Source: Hofstenia miamia
Taxonomy: Eukaryota; Xenacoelomorpha; Acoela
NCBI GenBank assembly: GCA_004352715.1
Contig: SCFE01000033.1
Location: forward strand, 208,466 to 272,465
Reading direction: 5' to 3'
DNA length: 64,000 nt
Within the stretch, counting starts at the first letter, position 1. Each line of letters starts with the position of its first letter. The notes below the pieces were generated by a model. It was not told the DNA's origin, searched no databases, and saw only the letters and a program-made list of their open reading frames with translations. The translations under genes were made by a program, and so were the position numbers. Below are positions 62,701-64,000 of the stretch, one piece after another.

Positions 62701-63354
62701 TAGTACTATGAAAGTCTGCTATTTACACGTATACTTCACTCGTTTTGAACGTGCCCTAATGGGACAAACCATTGTAATGTGTTTCATGCACAAAATATTG
62801 GGAAATAATATTCATTTACAAACTTCCCCCAATGTTAAACGCATGTTGAAAGCCGAATTGCATAGCTGGTGTCACAGTGTCATAACTTTTAAGAAAAGTG
62901 TAAAAAAGAAAATTATTTGTCTTGTTCGGTTTCTGCACTCCTTAGTATTTTAAAAGGACAAAAAACGCATACATTTTAACTTTTTGGAATTTTGGTTTTT
63001 TTCAACAAAGTTACAAAGCCTGTAAACAAATTTTGCTGGCCTCTTTATAGCATTGGCGTATAGCATCTACGTATATAATAACATCCATTTCACAATAATA
63101 GACACCTATTCAATGTTAGTAGACTGAAATTAAGATAATTACATTGGTATGGTATTGGGAAAAGAAAGAATGGAAGGAAGACTTACAAGGATAGAATTCA
63201 TTTGCTTTTGATAGTTTAATAGTGGAATGTGCATGGGCCTGATGTTCAACGATGGTCCCCCCACTCTTGCCGATGATGCATCCTGCTGCATAGTGAGGAA
63301 TCGTCATTTTCAGTGTGTATTTGTTATCATCCATGTAACCATCATCTTTATATT
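44271..63354 (-). CDS. NOVA: NOVA-type KH-domain RNA-binding splicing regulator, 5' end outside window
   Basis: Exons on the minus strand: 63354-63187, 54105-53954, 45500-44271, with phases fitting at both joins (T|AT, then phase 0). About 515 residues are in view. NOVA proteins bind YCAY clusters in nuclear pre-mRNA and steer alternative splicing, mainly in neurons. KH1: LKMTIPHYAAGCIIGKSGG..KLSKANEFYP plus ERIVLIVGSV..FIQEKIRE. KH2: CKVLVPNSTAGLIIGKNGAT..LSQKPD. A long Ala/Gln/Pro/Thr-rich linker follows, then KH3: PENLIGGIIGVAGKTLVEIQ..LSRKGEF and NRRIQISGSPSA. Order, spacing and length match vertebrate NOVA1/2. The start codon and nuclear-localisation exon should lie beyond 64000. KH3 has GVAG where the family has GKGG. 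Confidence 0.93.
44366..44410 (-). other. 45-nt in-frame exitron-like segment in KH3
   Basis: On the minus strand CGCAAAG|GTGAGTTTG forms a near-perfect donor and CAAATTTCAG|GTTCCC a good acceptor, 45 nt apart. Removal would keep the frame (RKG|SPS) and delete GEFVEGTTNRRIQIS-type residues that include a KH3 strand. The encoded residues are conserved in NOVA, so the default is retention. Confidence 0.35.
45501..53360 (-). other. NOVA intron between the KH1b and KH2 exons
   Basis: AT-rich, with no further NOVA-like exon recognised. (TA)n at 51963-51991, 52209-52239 and 52412-52426, the latter two framing a 172-N gap (52240-52411). A GC-balanced patch at about 48920-49210 with repeated CTGGGACC/GGGACT motifs resembles the block at 63920-64000 and is probably a dispersed repeat. 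Short frames such as 46068-46442 lack domains. Confidence 0.55.
53361..54116. repeat. Perfect inverted repeat around (TA)n containing NOVA exon 2 twice
   Basis: 53361-53716 is the reverse complement of 53761-54116, with a TA run at the centre. The plus-strand arm starts right after a single N at 53360 and carries the same exon with intact splice sites (53372-53523 on +). The minus arm is in the gene's orientation and continues into unique intron. No mismatch between arms was noticed, which points to an assembly inversion rather than an old duplication. Confidence 0.85.
53954..54105 (-). CDS. NOVA: NOVA exon completing KH1
   Basis: Acceptor CTCGTTTAG, donor CAG|GTAATT. Encodes YSKERIVLIVGSVRALRISA, then KFIQEKIREAVHLFG and EERAKQ, aligning with vertebrate TERVCLIQGTVEALNAVHGF, IAEKIRE and DRIKQ, and keeping the same spacing from FYP. 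It ends in phase 0 before CKVLVPN of the next exon. Confidence 0.9.
54117..60920 (-). other. NOVA intron between the KH1a and KH1b exons, left part
   Basis: Mostly unrecognised AT-rich DNA. C runs near 55898, 56483 and 56586. Scattered CCTAACCC near 54540 and 54627 is not an array. A short GA repeat lies near 60097. No exon-like frames with splice sites were found. Confidence 0.5.
60921..61520 (-). pseudogene. Tc1/mariner transposase relic
   Basis: The left end CAGTCATGGACAAAATTC follows TA, as in Tc1-type inverted repeats. On the minus strand at about 61330-61480 the reading is SEIELYPMKRQYVRLPDKMR followed by SSQFPMVGGATIV, matching the DESxF...RQYVRRP...HGGGSVMVWG core of Tc1 transposases with the catalytic residue region eroded. 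Stops and frameshifts are present and the right terminus was not found. A related fragment lies at 7540-7930. Confidence 0.7.
61762..62095. mobile_element. hAT-type MITE, 334 bp
   Basis: Terminal inverted repeats CAGACTTGTCAACGAGCC (left) and the inverse CGTTGACAAGTCTG (right). Flanks GCCAAATC (61754-61761) and GCCAGATC (62096-62103) form an 8-bp target duplication with one difference. Internal GCTCGGCTCG repeats lie near both ends. No coding capacity. Confidence 0.85.
62102..62658 (+). pseudogene. Open frame of probable transposon origin, unrecognised
   Basis: The frame continues from the MITE into FRKLYADDGFEILRISHTLK and SKASSTAIFLIETEIRG, then a Tyr/Phe-rich stretch and a Ser-rich end. 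The composition is protein-like beyond the MITE boundary but the start codon lies in the MITE. It may be the C-terminal part of a P- or hAT-like transposase. The assignment is a guess. Confidence 0.25.
62659..63186. other. Intronic DNA before the NOVA KH1 exon
   Basis: AT-rich sequence downstream (in gene sense) of the KH1a donor at 63185-63186. A plus-strand frame at 62639-62953 has no recognised domain. Confidence 0.5.
63187..63354 (-). CDS. NOVA: NOVA exon: first half of KH1
   Basis: Encodes YKDDGYMDDNKYTLKMTIPH then YAAGCIIGKSGGTIVEHQ and KLSKANEFYP, matching vertebrate NOVA ([20 protein letters not shown]). The GKSG loop and the downstream strand are intact. Donor T|GTAAGT. The acceptor chosen is GATTTAG at 63355-63356, which has a weak pyrimidine tract; an upstream alternative is possible. 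The preceding exon is not in the window. Confidence 0.88.
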
Positions 63355-63529
63355 CTAAATCATTACGTATAAATAACTTATAAACAAAACTAAATTGTAC
63401 AAAATGGGACACATGATGTATATTGGATGTTCTAAATCCAATCATTGAATACACCTCAATTCAGCAGTGTTGATCGTATTATTACGAACGGTCTTACTTC
63501 CTTAGATTAAGATAGGGTAGGGGTCTACA

Positions 63530-63874
63530 CATACTTGTCAACGAGCCGTAATTTCTAAGCTCGGCTCGTTTAAATTTTGAGTAAGTTCGCCTCGGCTCAT
63601 CACATAAAATCTTTCAATGAGGCTCGTTTCAGCTCGATATTTTTTTTAAAATATTGTTCTCTCCGAATTTTTTCCATTGCTCTTCCTATCATTTAATAAA
63701 CATTTCTAAAATACGATTATAAGTAAGGAATATTGAATGAAAAAATAAGAAAAATCTGCATAATCAAATTAACAAGCAGCATCATAAATTTGCTTTGCTT
63801 AAAAACGGCTCGTTTTGGCCTCGTTGTATATCCAATACTCTGCTCAAGCTCGGCTCGGTTCGTTGACAAGTCTG
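63530..63874. mobile_element. hAT-type MITE, second copy, 345 bp
   Basis: Same family and orientation as 61762-62095, about 1.77 kb away. Left end CATACTTGTCAACGAGCC, right end CGTTGACAAGTCTG. Flanks GGTCTACA and GTTCTACA give an 8-bp target duplication with one difference. Different flanking duplications show the two copies inserted independently. It lies in the NOVA intron upstream of the KH1 exon. Confidence 0.85.
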
Positions 63875-64000
63875 GTTCTACAGTATCATCCAAACTCAGG
63901 ATTTACTATTCCCAGTTGCATAGTACTGGGACAGAGCCCAAATATCTCACTGGGACCATATTTGAAAAAATTGCGAGGACCCCAACGGGGCCATGGAACC
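63875..64000. repeat. Start of a dispersed repeat with CTGGGACC motifs
   Basis: AGTACTGGGACAGAGCCC, CTCACTGGGACCATAT and GACCCCAACGGGGCCATGG form a GC-balanced patch that resembles 48920-49210. It is truncated by the window edge. Confidence 0.35.

Overview
This window is AT-rich animal nuclear DNA. Genes are split by introns, the exons have consensus GT/AG borders, and most of the sequence is transposon-derived. No tRNA, rRNA, CRISPR or operon-like structure was seen. Two conserved animal genes were assembled by hand with matching exon phases: a YAP/TAZ (Yorkie) Hippo-pathway co-activator on the + strand (4598-27270, seven exons, 343 residues) and the 3' part of a NOVA-type three-KH-domain splicing regulator on the - strand (63354-44271, three exons, start codon beyond the right edge). 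A single YAP/TAZ gene, a NOVA gene, a 42-nt intron and a P-like DNA transposon fit an invertebrate deuterostome, possibly a tunicate. That placement is inference.

Layout. 1-4597: upstream DNA with a TA-flanked repeat. 4598-4938: the first two YAP exons, which carry the TEAD-binding region and a LATS/14-3-3 site. 4939-19542: a 14.6 kb intron packed with mobile DNA, including a P-element-like transposon (11598-15478, 8-bp target duplication) with a PIF/Harbinger-like element nested inside it, and an hAT-like element (18095-19204). 19543-27270: the WW domain, coiled coil, a LATS site joined to a DSGxxS degron, and the C-terminus; intron 5 holds another hAT-like element and a complete TA-flanked element. 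27956-36600: dead non-LTR retrotransposons, one on + and three related copies on -. 38365-38836: a palindromic MITE. 44271-63354: NOVA. 60921-63874: a Tc1/mariner relic and two hAT-type MITEs with 8-bp duplications.

Assembly quality matters here. There are five long N gaps and seven single-N joins. A 1296-bp direct repeat (42135-43430 = 43432-44727) and a 356-bp inverted repeat (53361-53716 vs 54116-53761) each abut a single N and duplicate NOVA exon sequence; both look like failed merges. A third duplication (9117-9968 vs 10969-11780) flanks an exactly 1000-N gap and looks like two haplotypes placed in series.

The two genes do not form a system together. The main leads are: a YAP protein whose TWL terminus is extended by two residues; a 42-nt intron inside its TEAD-binding domain; a 7-nt candidate microexon that would truncate it; a 194-nt intron with near-perfect terminal inverted repeats inside the P-like transposase (introner-like); a 45-nt exitron-like segment in NOVA KH3; and an apparently undescribed repeat family bounded by (TA)n and the motif TTCGTCGTTTGTA.
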